From Aquilaria yunnanensis (Eukaryota > Streptophyta > Magnoliopsida > Malvales > Thymelaeaceae): DNA of 64,000 nt. Location of the stretch: assembly GCA_039654915.1 (NCBI GenBank), contig JBDJPA010000011.1, forward strand, positions 1,054,001 to 1,118,000. The letters are read 5' to 3'. The position numbers and the translations under genes were made by a program. Each line of letters starts with the position of its first letter. Position 1 is the stretch's first letter. The notes beneath the pieces were generated by a model. The model ran no database searches, had not been told where the DNA came from, and saw only the letters and a list, made by a program, of their open reading frames with translations. Below are positions 36,300-47,614 of the stretch, one piece after another.

Positions 36300-36597
36300 A
36301 GCCAGAGATGGGTAACCGAAACATCGTCATAAGTACCCTTTGGAGGCGAACCGTCGCCGTAACTGCTCTCTGCACCTGAAAAGGCACGCCCTCTGTAACC
36401 GACGCGACTCTCCTCCAATGGCAAAGCGCCACGTGTCAACCGCTGCGCGCAAATGGGGGACACGTCCTCCAAACGTCCCTTGAAAGCTGGGACACGTCTT
36501 CTGACATCCCTGGAAAACTGGGATGAAACTGGGACACGCCGCTCAGACTGACACGCTTGGCCAAACAGACCTGTAAAAACAAAGAGCAGGCCACCTC

Positions 36598-36835
36598 GAG
36601 GACGCCAAGAAACAAGCTATGGCCGAACAGCCCATGACCTTCGGGCAAGAGGTGTATCTTCGGCACAGGCTCCACCTCGAAGACACCAAAGAACAGGCCA
36701 AGGCCGAAGAGCCCATGATCTTTGGGCAAAAGGCGCATCCTCGAAACAGGTTAAGCTTCCAAAGAAACTCCCATACACAACCTCGGAAAGAGATGCAAAA
36801 CCGAAGTCTTCACTTCGGCTTTCCAAAGGGGGGCA
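36598..36835 (+). repeat. Short tandem repeat before Tat-1 3' PPT
   Basis: Two imperfect ~80-bp units each carry CACCTCGA(G/A)GACRCCAA, GGCCGAA(C/G)AGCCCATGA and GGGCAARAGG. The unit is shared with Tat-2 (59815-59975). Confidence 0.6.
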
Positions 36836-36837
36836 TG

Positions 36838-37401
36838 TGATAGCCAAACGCTATCGCCTCTATCTGGCCGAACTCCCTGCCACAATGATGGCCAGAAGAA
36901 GCTGGCGCTACCCGAGAAAAGGTGCGATCAGGCACCTCAGGAGATAGCCGAAGAGCTCCGAGCCCGGCACGCCAGGAAACCCCGAGGACACTACTCGCCC
37001 CCCAAGGTTGTGAACATATCGCCTTCGGAAAAGCGGCACCAGACATAGCTAGCCGAACATGATATCCCCGAAGGCGGAACTCCCTGAAACTGGGAACCCC
37101 CGAACTGAGGGCTTGTTTCCCGAAGAGGCTCTGTCCAAACTAGAGGACGACCACACTCTGAGAAAACCACCAGGCGAGACTCTTCAGCCCTTTGTGCTAT
37201 TTCCTCTGCCTTCTCTCAGCCACCACTGACTTGGGCGTCGGAGGCTCCCCCCCCGGAAAGACACTCCGGGGGCCTCCTAACCCTTTGTTTCTGAGCTTTC
37301 AGGCACTCTCCTTCGGGCTATCCATTCCGCCAGGTGTTCTTCCTCCCAGAAGTCTCTCCACCAGTCACCATGACTATAAACGATGAGGCCCCTGGCCATC
37401 A
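36838..37401 (+). repeat. Tat-1 3' LTR with 0.3-kb deletion
   Basis: It matches the 5' LTR from both ends but lacks about 315 bp, joining GAGGACGACC to ACACTCTGAG (CC microhomology). The lost part includes the G-box and TATA box. A circular or reinserted copy could not use it as a promoter. Confidence 0.9.
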
Positions 37402-37406
37402 AGTAG

Positions 37407-37990
37407 CTGTATAGCGACGGCTTAGAGTCGCTGAGAAGTACTGACTACTAGCCCTCGCAAATTTAAAAAAGAGATATAAAATAGTCATTTATCTGTTAAC
37501 AAACTAGTGACAATAAATCAATGGTCCATTTATGTAATTTTCATTTAATAGATTTGTTGTTAATTACTAGTAAAAATATTTAGAGATTTGTATGCTGAAG
37601 TAATTAAATTAAAAATTATAATTATACAATTAAACACGTGACATAAAAAATGATAATTGCTTTTGTGGAACTATATGTAACATAAACAATAAGTAAAATA
37701 AATTTTGAATAATTTCATGTCACATTAACGAGATTAAATAATCGGCCACAACTGAAGGCTATGAATTGCTAATTATTAATGACTGCTAAACCATAGCTAA
37801 ATAACCAAGGTCAAACCATCAGTAATAACCATAACTATATGACCAATGTGAAGCAACTGCTAATCAAACTGAACTAAACTTTAATTGGATTTTAAGGTCG
37901 ACATCTCAACTATAGTACATATATAAACATATAAATATATTTATGTTAAAACATATGACAATTTAGTAGAAAAAATGACTAACACATCCA
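37407..37990. other. CACTA-2 body between Tat-1 and right array
   Basis: AT-rich, with single scattered GCGACGG motifs at the start (37412). No gene seen. Confidence 0.5.
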
Positions 37991-38009
37991 AAATATTAAG
38001 TTTTTTTGG

Positions 38010-41000
38010 AAGTTTGTTAACTTTAGCGACAGTTAACCGTCACTAAATTAGCGACGGTAAGCCGTCACTAAATTTAGAGACTATTAAGCATCACAAAATT
38101 AGCGACGGTAAGCAGTCACTAAATTTAGCGACGATTAAGCATCACAAAATTAGCGACGGTAACCAGTCACTAAATTTAGCGACTATTAACCGTCACTAAA
38201 TTAGCGACGGTAACCAGTCACTAAATTAGCGACGGTAACCAGTCACTAAATTTAGTGACTATTAACCGTCACTAAATTAGCGACGGTAACCCGTCACTAA
38301 ATTTAGCGACTATTGATATTTAACGACTATTAACCGTCACTATATTAGCGACTGCTAACCGTCACTAAACTTTCACCGGACTTTTAGCGACTATTTGCCG
38401 TCACTAATTTGCGACTGCTAAATTGCGTCGCTAATTACCAATATAAGGCAGCGGCTGATAACCGTCACTAAACTCTTATCGGACTTTAAGGTGCACATCT
38501 CCAAAGCATTACATATATGTAAAAAAGTTATTTATTTTAAAAGAAATAACAAGTTAGCATAAAAAATGACTCACCGTCATTTCTTTTTTGGGATTTTATT
38601 AAATTTAACAACGTCTCAATGCCACGGTAATTAGCGAAGGTAACACGTCACTAAATTTAGCGACAGCTAGTCGTAACTAAATTTGCGACAATAAACCGTT
38701 ACTAACTTTAATTAGTGACGGCTTGTTTAGCAACTCATAACCCTCACTAAACTGTTAGATAACTTTAAGCAACACATCTACATGGCATTACATATATTCA
38801 AAAAAAATTAATTCTATTAAAAGAGAAGGCAATTTAGAATAAAAAATGACTAGCGACGGCAACACGTCACTAAATTAGCAACGGTTAACCGTCACTAAAT
38901 TAGCGACGGTAACCCGTCACTAAATTTACCGACTATTAACCGTCACTAAACTTTCACCGGACTTTTAGCGACTATTTGCCGTCACTAATTTGCGACTGCT
39001 AAATTGCGTCGCTAATTACCAATGTAAGGCAGCGGCTTATAACCGTCACTAAACTCTTATCGGACTTTAAGGTACACATCTCCAAAGCATTACATATATT
39101 TAAAAAATTTATTTATGTTAAAAGAAAAAAAATGACTAACATATGATAACTATGGCCCATGTTAAGGATTTTTTTAATATTAGCGACGGTTAACCGTCAC
39201 TAAATTAGCGACGGCAACACGTCACTAAATTTAGCGACGGTTAAACGTCACTAAATTAGCGACGGCAACACGTCACTAAATTTAGCGACGGCAACACGTC
39301 ACTAAATTTAGCGACGGCAACACGTCACTAAATTTAGCGATGATTAACCGTCACTAAATTAGCGACGGTAACGCGTCACTAAATTAGCGACGGTAACGCG
39401 TCACTAAATTTAGCAACGGTTAACCATCACTAAATTAGTGACGGTAACACGTCACTAAATTAGTGACGGTTAACCGCCACTAAATTAGCGACGGTAACCC
39501 GTCACTAAATTTACCGACTATTAACCGTCACTAAACTTTCACCGGACTTTTAGCAACTATTTGCCGTCACTAGTTTGCGACTGCTAAATTGCGTCGCTAA
39601 TTACCAATGTAAGGCAGCGGCTTATAACCGTCACTAAACTCTTATCGGACTTTAAGGTACACATATCCAAAGCATTACATATATTTAAAAAAGTTATTTA
39701 TGTTAAAAGAAAAAAAATGACTAACATATGATAACTATGGCCTATGTTGGGGATTTTTTTAATATTAGCGACGGTTAACTGTCACTAAATTAGCGACGGT
39801 AACACGTCACTAAATTTAATGACGGTTAACCGTCACTAAATTAGCGACAACAAGCAGTCACTAACTTTAGCGACGTTTAACCGTCACTCAATTAGCTAGA
39901 TTAGAGACAGTAAAACGTCACTACTTTTAGCGATGGTTAACTATCGCTAAATTAGCGACGGTAAACCGTCACTAAAATTTAGCGACATACAGCCGTCGCT
40001 AAAATCTCACCGGATTATTAGCGACTATTTATCGTCGCTAATTAAACCATCGCTAAATGGCGTTAGGCTAACTTAGTGAGGGCAAGCCGTCACTAACACT
40101 ATCACTAATTTAGTGACTGTTAGCCTTCGCTAAATTAGCGAGGGCAAGCCGTCACTAAATTTAGTGACGCCTACCCATCGCTAAATTAGTGAAGGCAAGA
40201 CGTCACTACCAAGATTCTAAATTAGTGATGGTTAGCCTTCGCTAAATTAGCGAGGGCAACCCATCACTAAACTTAGTGAGGGCTAACTGTCACTAAATTA
40301 GCGACGGTAAGCCTTCACTAACTATATCCAATTATTTTGTTACACATACCCTTCGCTAACTTACTCAAGGCAAACCGTTCCTATAAGTTACTGACAGGTA
40401 ACCATCACTCTTAAAACTTTATTCTTATATTTTATGAAAAATAACTGAGTTAGTTAATAAATCTTTTAACCATAAAATAAAATTTAGTAACAATTATAGT
40501 TTTTTTTTACACACATATGGATACATCGATCCATACATTTTAATTACAAAGTAAACTGAAAGCAATTAAAATTTATCATTATCAAAACAAATGAAAAAAA
40601 ATGAGAATGAAAAATCTCATAAAAAGCCAGTCATAATTAGTCATCGCTAGTCTTTGGAATATTACCAAGGGCAAGCTGCATGTAATTTTTGAACGGCTCA
40701 CTAAAATTAGCGACGGCTAATACTCACTAAATTAGCGAAGGCAAGTAGTCGCTAAATTAGCGAAGGCAAATAGTCGCTAAACGTCCGGTGAAAGATTAGG
40801 GACGGTTGGTAGTCGCTAAATTTAGTGACAGTTAGCCGTCACTAAATTAGCGAAGGTAAGTAGTCGCTAAATTTAGCGACCGTTAGCCGTCGCTAAATTA
40901 GCAAAGGCAGATAGTCGCTAATTTTTAGTGACTACCTACCGTCGCTAAATTAGCGACGGTAATATGTCGCTAAAAATTAGCGACTATCTCTCACCGGACG

Positions 41001-41087
41001 TTTAGCGACTATTTGCCGTTGCTAATTAGCGACTGTTTTTAGCCGTCGCTAATTAAACCGTCGCTAAATGAGGTTTTTCTAGTAGTG
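38010..41087. repeat. CACTA-2 right subterminal array with higher-order structure
   Basis: Roughly 3 kb of TTAGCGACGG and CCGTCACTAAA motifs in alternating orientation, typically TTAGCGACGGTTAACCGTCACTAAA. Within it a larger unit recurs: ...ACTTTCACCGGACTTTTAGCGACTATTTGCC... then CCAAAGCATTACATATAT at about 38501, 39082 and 39667, with a diverged copy at about 38782. The spacings (281, 300, 585 bp) suggest a ~290-bp unit, sometimes doubled. It is about four times longer than the left array. Confidence 0.85.
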
Positions 41088-41090
41088 TGG

Positions 41091-42859
41091 TTGTAAGTAT
41101 AACTTATGTGCCCTTCCCTTTGAAGCAATCTTGTCTTTAATTACCTTGTGTTTTCTATTGTATATGATTGTTCGAGTTACAAGTTTGAAATAATTAAGGC
41201 TAACAAATTGGTATTCTTGAAGTTTGGGAACTACGCAATGGATATAATTTAAGTGTGCTGCTTGGTTGCAGTGAGGGCATAGCTTGCAAATGTGGACAGG
41301 TATTATATATCAACTAGTTCACATGGTTCCTTCTGCTCGTTCTTAGAATCTTTAACTTTCTATATTGACTGCTGGTATATATGTGGCTGCTGAAAGTATA
41401 CTGGTGCCTGTTAATAATACTAGTTTCTTGTAGTTTGATTAATAGACTAATGACCCTAGTTAAAATTTTAATCTGTACCTATCCTGAGTTTATTAAGCAG
41501 TAAAACAAATAAATTGAAGGGTGAGTTGACATTCTAGTCATTGCTATAGGTATTTAGCGTGTCTTTGTGCGTTTGATAGTTACAGAATGTAAGTATCCTA
41601 ACTTTTTGTACACATGACATGCTATTGGCCCATCGTCAACAATTTAGTTTATGCACATCCTCAACTAACCTATCAACCACTGCAGCTGAAGCTTGTAGTG
41701 GCGCTGCGCTCGAACTGCTTGTTTCCACTCATCCCCATCAAGTGAAGATAGTTGTATTGATTATGCTGCCACCATAGAAGATAAGTAGAGTTAGCGCATG
41801 GTGGACAACAAGTAAGAGAATGTAGGATTTTGTGTGTTTCCATTTGAACTGATAGATTGATAACTATTTTTTTCAATTGTAAGGAGAATGATTTGGATAT
41901 AAAAGTGCAAAAATAATATAAAAATTAATTTGCAAAAATAATATTTTAAAAGTGCATTTCCGGACTTCTTAGAGTGTAATGTATCAATAAACAGACAAAT
42001 TGTAGGAATTATCACTATAAAAAAATAAAAACTTTTAATACCATATTAACAATCCCAAACGAACTAACCCATTATATTTCTGTGAAAACGTTTTTATTCG
42101 ATTTAATAGGTCTTTCATTTAGGATGTATTATTAAAAAAATTCAAAAGCGATTTTTTTAAAAAAAAATTAGTTCTTTGATAGATTTTTCTGTTTTTAAGC
42201 TCGGAAAAAAAAATCATAAAAAGCAAAAAAATTTTATAAAAAAAATGATTCAAGTGATTTTTAGTTAAATAGAGTATTAGGTTTTTAATAAAATTAATTC
42301 TAAAAAAAAAGGTAAATTAGAATTAAACGGTAATAATAACTGTTTTGGTCTTATTGCTCATGCGTTACAATCAATTACTTTACCAAGTTTTAGCTCCAAG
42401 AATAGATAAAGTTTGCTTTCCCATTTATAAACAAGCAAAATGGCTAAGAAAATTTCACCCAAGACAATGTAAAAGAAAACTGAGTCCATAACTTTATCGA
42501 ATGAGGAATAAAATCTTGAGTAATTAGTAAATATCAGCACGATGTACAACCAAAAGAGAGAAAACAAATAAGGTGACTCGGCATCTCATCAACTTCCATC
42601 CCTCCCACTCTACTCCTTCGCCCTAACTCTATTTTCTTCATTGCCTTAACTCTCACCCTAGTGCATCCAAGTCAAACCCAAAAACAAACCCTCTAACCCT
42701 GTTGCTCATTGAATCGCCACCAGCTCTTGCCATTTCTCGTCGAATTGCCTCACCCACCTCTTCTCACTTCCATTGCTTTTTCTCTTTCTTGCTTCTCTTC
42801 TCCACCCTCATCTCTGTCGTGTTCATACCCATTTTTAGCTTGACCCTTCAAACTCTACA
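41091..42859. other. Host or unknown DNA between CACTA-2 and LINE-2; no supported gene
   Basis: AT-rich. A TTGCAG-acceptor/GTATTA-donor pair at about 41275-41300 frames a tiny exon-like piece, which is too short to identify. Around 42580-42850 the plus strand is C/T-rich with a 67-codon frame resembling a gene start, but it has no recognisable content. Confidence 0.4.
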
Positions 42860-43120
42860 TTCTCATCGTGCTAACACTCGTCCCCAAGAAGCTTGCTTTC
42901 ATTAATTTCCAGGTCTTTATTCTTAGATACTTTTCTCTTTTTTGCAGCACTAAATCCCTTTGGTTCTTCTTCAGATCATCATGTGTTGCAAATAGTTCTT
43001 GTTGAGCTGCTTGAACCCTCTTTTCAATATTTGAGCACTTCTTTCTATCCAATTGCTTCAAAGTCCTTTTGATCAACTTTAATCCTTCAACCAATTTGAA
43101 CATATAACACTCTATAATTG
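42860..43120 (-). pseudogene. LINE-2 fragment, distal part (left of Copia)
   Basis: A lysine-rich frame (43103-42855) includes LKLIKRTLKQLDRKKCSNI, which resembles the helical linker between endonuclease and reverse transcriptase of plant L1 ORF2. It continues the LINE fragment on the other side of the Copia element: removing 43126-47614 and one copy of GAGAA joins the two in the same orientation. No reverse transcriptase follows to the left. Confidence 0.65.
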
Positions 43121-43125
43121 GAGAA

Positions 43126-44470
43126 TGTTGGATTTGTTCTATTTATGACTCATATTTATTTAATTTTGATGATAACAAAATATATTTATTTTATATGTTT
43201 CAAAGCTCTACCTAAAGATTTATACATTGGTCTCTTGTTGATAAAGTTTTGATCTTTGGAAGGAAAATTATTTCTTAAGTATATTTGAAATATTTATGGC
43301 GATTCAAGCATTGCTTGTGAAGGAAGAAATATTTTTGGTGAAAAATTCATTAAGGTTTGGAAGTTTGGAAGTGAGAAAAACCTGGAGCTACAGTTTAAAT
43401 AGGGTGAAAATATTTCAACGTGTTAAAACTGGAATATTCTTTTGCACTCGAAAGCATTTTGGTTCTGGAATAGAAAAACACTCGAGTGAAATTTTTCCAA
43501 CTGAGTGAAACTGGAGCAATTTTTCGAATCCGAGAGCATTTTGGTTCTGGAATAGGAAAACACTCGAGTGAAAATTTTTTAACTGGGTGAAATGTGATTC
43601 TAGACCTACGCGTGATTTTTCAGTTTAAAAATTCTTTGAAAAATCTTTTTAAAATCATGCCACATCAAATTGTCACGTGGACTAGGTGCTGAGATGTCAT
43701 TAATGAGCAATATGGCCGTTGGAGATCAAACCTTGAATTTCGTTATCAGACTGAATTTTCAACTGAGTGAAATTTTTTTACCCGGGTGAAACTGGATGAC
43801 AAGCAAAAATCTGTCAAATTTGACAACAACAGTCACCTGTTTTTTTGGAGACTTTTTTGACCTTCCCAACGGTTCTTCAACGTCTCTTTGGCCCCTAAAT
43901 GAGTATAAATACATGGAGACACACCTTGGAAGGAACACTTGGTCATTAGAAGTGAAGATTTATCATCAAATCCAAGAGAAAGAGCTTATCTTGAAAATTC
44001 ATTGTTGTGGTTGTGCTTTCACTTGTATATCTAGCAAGAGTACTATTATATGAGCTTGTGAGTTTGTAAACATTTCAAGTCTTAGAATCTCTTGAGTATG
44101 GAGTGGTTTCTAGTGAGCCTTGAAGAAAACTAGGGAGTGGTTTCTAGTGAGCGTTGGAGAAAACTAGGGATTGGTTGGGTGTGAACCTTGAAGAAAACAC
44201 CATTGTATTCTTGATCAAGAGATAGTGGAGGAATTTTCAAGTGGGCAAGCTTGAGGAGAGGACGTAGACTTCGGTTGGTAGAGTGGAACCTCTATAAATC
44301 CTGGTGCATTTTTTTCTCTATCCTCCTTTATTTACTTGTTTTATTTGTGCTTAGCATTACTTGATTTGTTCTTTATCTTTGGTTGAGTCAATTTAGTTGT
44401 AAATTTTGATTTTGCTAAAGTTTTTAAAACAATCAATTCACCCCCCCTCTTGGTTGCTTTTGGGCCAACA
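43126..44470 (+). repeat. Copia 5' LTR
   Basis: Ends TGTTGG/CCAACA. The middle (about 43430-43800) repeats an AGCATTTTGGTTCTGGAATA-GAAAAACACTCGAGTGAAA block two to three times. A TATA-like TATAAATAC is at about 43905. Many substitutions separate it from the 3' LTR, so the insertion is old compared with Tat-2. Confidence 0.9.
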
Positions 44471-44526
44471 ATTGGTATCAGAGCTTGGTGATTTTGAAAA
44501 CCTTATGGTTTAAAATCTACAGATTT

Positions 44527-45060
44527 ATGACAACCTTATGTGATAACATGAGTTCTATCTTTCCACCTCCTTTGAGTTTTGAAAATTTGAACTTGTGAAA
44601 AGAAAGAATGAAAATTTTTATTCAAGCAAATGATTTTGAGATTTGGAAAATAGTTGAAGAAGGGTTAAAAAATTTTGATATGAGATCATGTACTCTAAAT
44701 GCTAGGGCAATGCATATTATTTATTCCTTTATGAGCAATGAAACACTTAAAGGTTTTTTAGATTGCAATTCTGCTAATGAAATTTAGGAAAGACTTGGTT
44801 TGGTGGATAGAAAAGAGAAGGTAAAACATGGAAAGGAGAAGGGCAATCAAAATTGCATTGGTGACAAAAAAAGAAAGAAAAAGAAGAAGAAAAATAAAGT
44901 GGGTTGCAATAAGAAGAATAAAAGATCCATGGTGGCGGCATGGAGTGCTAGTGATTTATCCTCAAATCAAAGTGAAAGTACTTCAACATCAAGTGATGGA
45001 GCCAACTTATGTTTCATGGAAAAAGAGGAAAATGAGGTAACAAGTACTTACTCTAATAAC

Positions 45061-45091
<31 letters not shown>

Positions 45092-45639
45092 GTTCATCTA
45101 GTTGCTCATATTAAGAATTATTAGATACTTTTCATGAGCTTTTCAAAAATTCAAAAAGACTTGCTAATACGGTTGATGAATTAAAGGTTTTAAATGCCTC
45201 TCTAACAAAAGAAATAGATGACTTGAAGAAAGAGAATTTTGATATTAGTTTATCCTTAAGACAAGAAATAGATGAATTAAAAAAGGATAAACTTGATCTC
45301 ACACAATCTTTGTCTAACTTTGTTAAAAGTAAAGAAAACTTTGATTTGTTACTTGGTGCTCAAAAATGAGTTTATGACAAAGCAAAAATTGGTTTTAATC
45401 CATTGATGAAGGAAAGAAAATTTGGAAATAGATTTGTTGATGCATCTACATCCTCATCTAGTTCTTTTGTAACATGCTATGCTTGTAGTAGAAAAGGACA
45501 TTATTCTTATGAATGCATGTTCAAAAGAGGAAAAGTTTCCATTGGCTATAAATTGGTATAAGTTCCTAAAAGAACTAAAACTATTGAAGCTAACCCTTAT
45601 GGACCCAAAGAGATTTGGGTACCTAAGACCAAAGTTTGA
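44527..45639 (+). pseudogene. Copia gag (UBN2 type) with zinc knuckle, interrupted
   Basis: From the ATG at 44527 the frame reads as a UBN2-like gag start, with a stop at about 44596 and another at 44786. An open piece at 44800-45114 is Lys- and Ser-rich, with a Ser run coded by (TCA)n at 45062-45091. A coiled-coil-like stretch follows, then a CCHC knuckle at about 45475-45516 (CYACSRKGHYSYEC), and the frame ends in GPKEIWVPKTKV, a common Copia gag end, at the TGA at 45637. Pol should follow but is missing. Confidence 0.8.
45062..45091. repeat. (TCA)10 microsatellite in Copia gag
   Basis: Uninterrupted TCA run coding for serine in the gag frame. Confidence 0.9.
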
Positions 45640-46285
45640 GATTTATTATAGGGTGCTAGAGTATGGAGCAATAATTGGAAGCTTATACATAAAGCTCTAT
45701 GCACAAATAAATTGAGGATTTGGAGCACAATGAGAAGTGCTTGAGATTAAAGCTCAAATTGTGGTAATATTGTTGCTTTTCTTTGGTTAATGGTACTTAT
45801 TAATGCATTGAGCTATTTGGTTGTGCTATGTTACTTAATGAGTATATATAAGTTATTAATTACTCTTGGAAGATATGTGATATGTTTTATGATCATCATG
45901 ATGATTGTGGATTTGTTATAATATTTTGATGATATAATTTTGTATGAAAAATATTATGTTGCTAGCCTATTAGTTGATATTTAGCTATTTTGCTTGATTT
46001 AGAAAGGGGGAGAAATTTTTTTTTATATACTTTGACTAAGGGGGAGCATGTTTTCTTGTAAAAGTACCTTAAAGTTTGTATGCTTTGATTAAGGGGGAGC
46101 TTGTTGCATGTTGTGATAATTTCTCTAAAGAATTTTTCATGATTTATTTTGATTACCCATATGTCTTTTTTATTATGACAAAAAGGGGGAGAGATAGAAT
46201 TAGAGAATCAATGTTCATGGTTGTTGTTTAGATATTATATATGTCTTTTGAAAGGTTGTTTTGTCATTATCAAAAAGGGGGAGAT
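45640..46285. other. Copia non-coding spacer with repeated polypurine tracts
   Basis: No open frame. Five G-rich purine tracts (A2-5G5AG) occur in 280 bp; only the last, abutting the 3' LTR, would prime plus-strand DNA. Confidence 0.7.
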
Positions 46286-47614
46286 TGTTGGATTTGTTCT
46301 ATTTATGGCTCATATTTATTTAATTTTGATGATAACAAAACATATTTGTTTTATGTGTTCCAAAGCTCTACCTAAAGATTTATACATTGGTCTTTTATTA
46401 ATAAAGTTTTGATCTTTGGAAGGAAAACTATTTCTTAAGTATATTTGAAGTATTTATGGTGATTCAAGCATTGCTTGTGAAGGAAGAAATATTTTTGATG
46501 AAAAATTCATTAAGGTTTAGAAGTGATAAAAATCTGGAGCTACAGTTTAAACAGAGTGAAAATATTTCAATGTGTTGAAACTGGAGTATTCTTTCGAACC
46601 GGAGAGCATTTTGGTTCTGGAATAAAAAAACACTCAGGTGAAATTTTTTCAACCGGGTGAAACTGGAGCGATTTTTCGAACCTGAGAACATTTTGGTTCT
46701 GGAATAGGAAAACACTCGAGTGAAAATCTTTCAACTGGGTGAAACGTGATTTCAGACCTGCATGTGATTTTTTGATTTGAAAATTTTTTTTAAAATCATG
46801 CCACATCAAATTGCCACATGGACCAGGTGCTGATATGTCATTAATGAGCAATATGGTCATTGGAGATCAAACCTTGAATTTCGTTATCAGACTGAATTTT
46901 CAACTGAGTAAAATTTTTTCATCCGGGTAAAACTGGGCTACAGAAGCAAAAATCTGTCAAATTTGATAGCAATGGTCACCTGCTTTCTTAGAGACTTTTT
47001 TTTACCTTCCCAATGGTTCTTAAATATCTCTTTGGCCCCAAAATGAGCATAAATACATGGACAAACACCTTGGAAGGAATACTTAGCCATTAGAAGTGAA
47101 GATTTATCATCAAATCTAAAAGAAAGAGCTTATCTTGAGAAATTCATTGTTGTGGTTGTGCTTTCACTTGTATATCTAGCAAGAATGCTATTATATGAGC
47201 TTGTGAGTTTGTACACATTTCAAGTCTTAGAATCTCTTGAGTGTGGAGTGGTTTCTAATGAGCCTTGAAGAAAACTAGGGAGTGGTTTCTAATGAGCCTT
47301 GGAGAAAACTAGAGATTGGTTGGGTGTGAACCTTGAAGAAAACACCATTATATTCTTGATCAAGAGATAGTAGAGGAATTCTCAAGTGGGCAAGCTTGAG
47401 GAGAGGACGTAGACTCTGATTGGTGGAGTTGAACCTCTATAAATCCCAGTGCATTCTTTTCTTTATCCTCCTTTATTTACTTGTTTTATTTGTGCTTAGC
47501 ATTACTTGATTTGTTCTTTATCTTTAGTTGAGTGAATTTAGTTGTAAATTTTGATTTTGTTAAAGTTTTTAAAATAACCAATTCACCCCCTTCTTGATTA
47601 CATTTGGGCCAACA
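46286..47614 (+). repeat. Copia 3' LTR
   Basis: Collinear with the 5' LTR, 16 bp shorter, with scattered substitutions and small indels. It is immediately preceded by the polypurine tract AAAAAGGGGGAGAT. Confidence 0.9.

Larger units (their letters stand above)
26987..37401 (+). mobile_element. Tat-1: defective Tat-lineage Ty3/Gypsy retrotransposon nested in CACTA-2
   Basis: Complete element with target duplication AGTAG at 26982-26986 and 37402-37406. 5' LTR 26987-27864 (878 bp), 3' LTR 36838-37401 (564 bp, one internal deletion). PBS at 27867 (TGGCGCCGTCTGTGGGAA). Purine-rich tract AAAGGGGGGCATG directly left of 36838. Gag and pol are in sense, and an extra multi-exon gene is antisense between pol and the 3' LTR, the layout described for Tat elements. 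Compared with Tat-2 in this window, it has stops in gag and pol and at least three internal deletions. The LTRs differ at about nine sites over ~563 aligned bases by eye. Confidence 0.93.
12912..41087. mobile_element. CACTA-2: 28-kb En/Spm-type transposon with captured host genes and nested Tat-1
   Basis: The left end reads CATTACTAGAAAAACC at 12912 (the canonical CACTA changed to CATTA). The right end is GGTTTTTCTAGTAGTG, ending at 41087. The 3-bp target duplication is TGG at 12909-12911 and TGG at 41088-41090. Both ends carry arrays of TTAGCGACGG and its complement. Inside, on the minus strand, are TNPA-like and TNP2-like transposase genes, so the family was autonomous; both are now broken. 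Fragments of at least four host genes lie between 21334 and 25314, and the Gypsy element Tat-1 was inserted later. Without Tat-1 the element is about 17.8 kb. Confidence 0.92.
43126..47614 (+). mobile_element. Non-autonomous Sirevirus-like Copia retrotransposon without pol
   Basis: TGTTGG...CCAACA LTRs: 5' 43126-44470 (1,345 bp) and 3' 46286-47614 (1,329 bp). Target duplication GAGAA at 43121-43125 and 47615-47619. The PBS TGGTATCAGAGC at 44473 is the tRNA-iMet type of Copia elements. The 1.8-kb interior holds only a broken gag; protease, integrase, RT and RNase H are absent. At least five AAGGGGGAG-like tracts precede the 3' LTR (about 46004, 46038, 46091, 46182, 46272). Multiple polypurine tracts are a known feature of Sireviruses. 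It must have moved with enzymes from a relative. Confidence 0.88.

Noticed and set aside
44800..45114. Separate Ser/Lys-rich host protein
   Set aside because: It lies between Copia LTRs in frame with gag and upstream of the gag zinc knuckle.
46464..46860. Two overlapping minus-strand frames with repeated FLFQNQN motifs
   Set aside because: They are reverse-strand reads of the internal repeats of the Copia 3' LTR.
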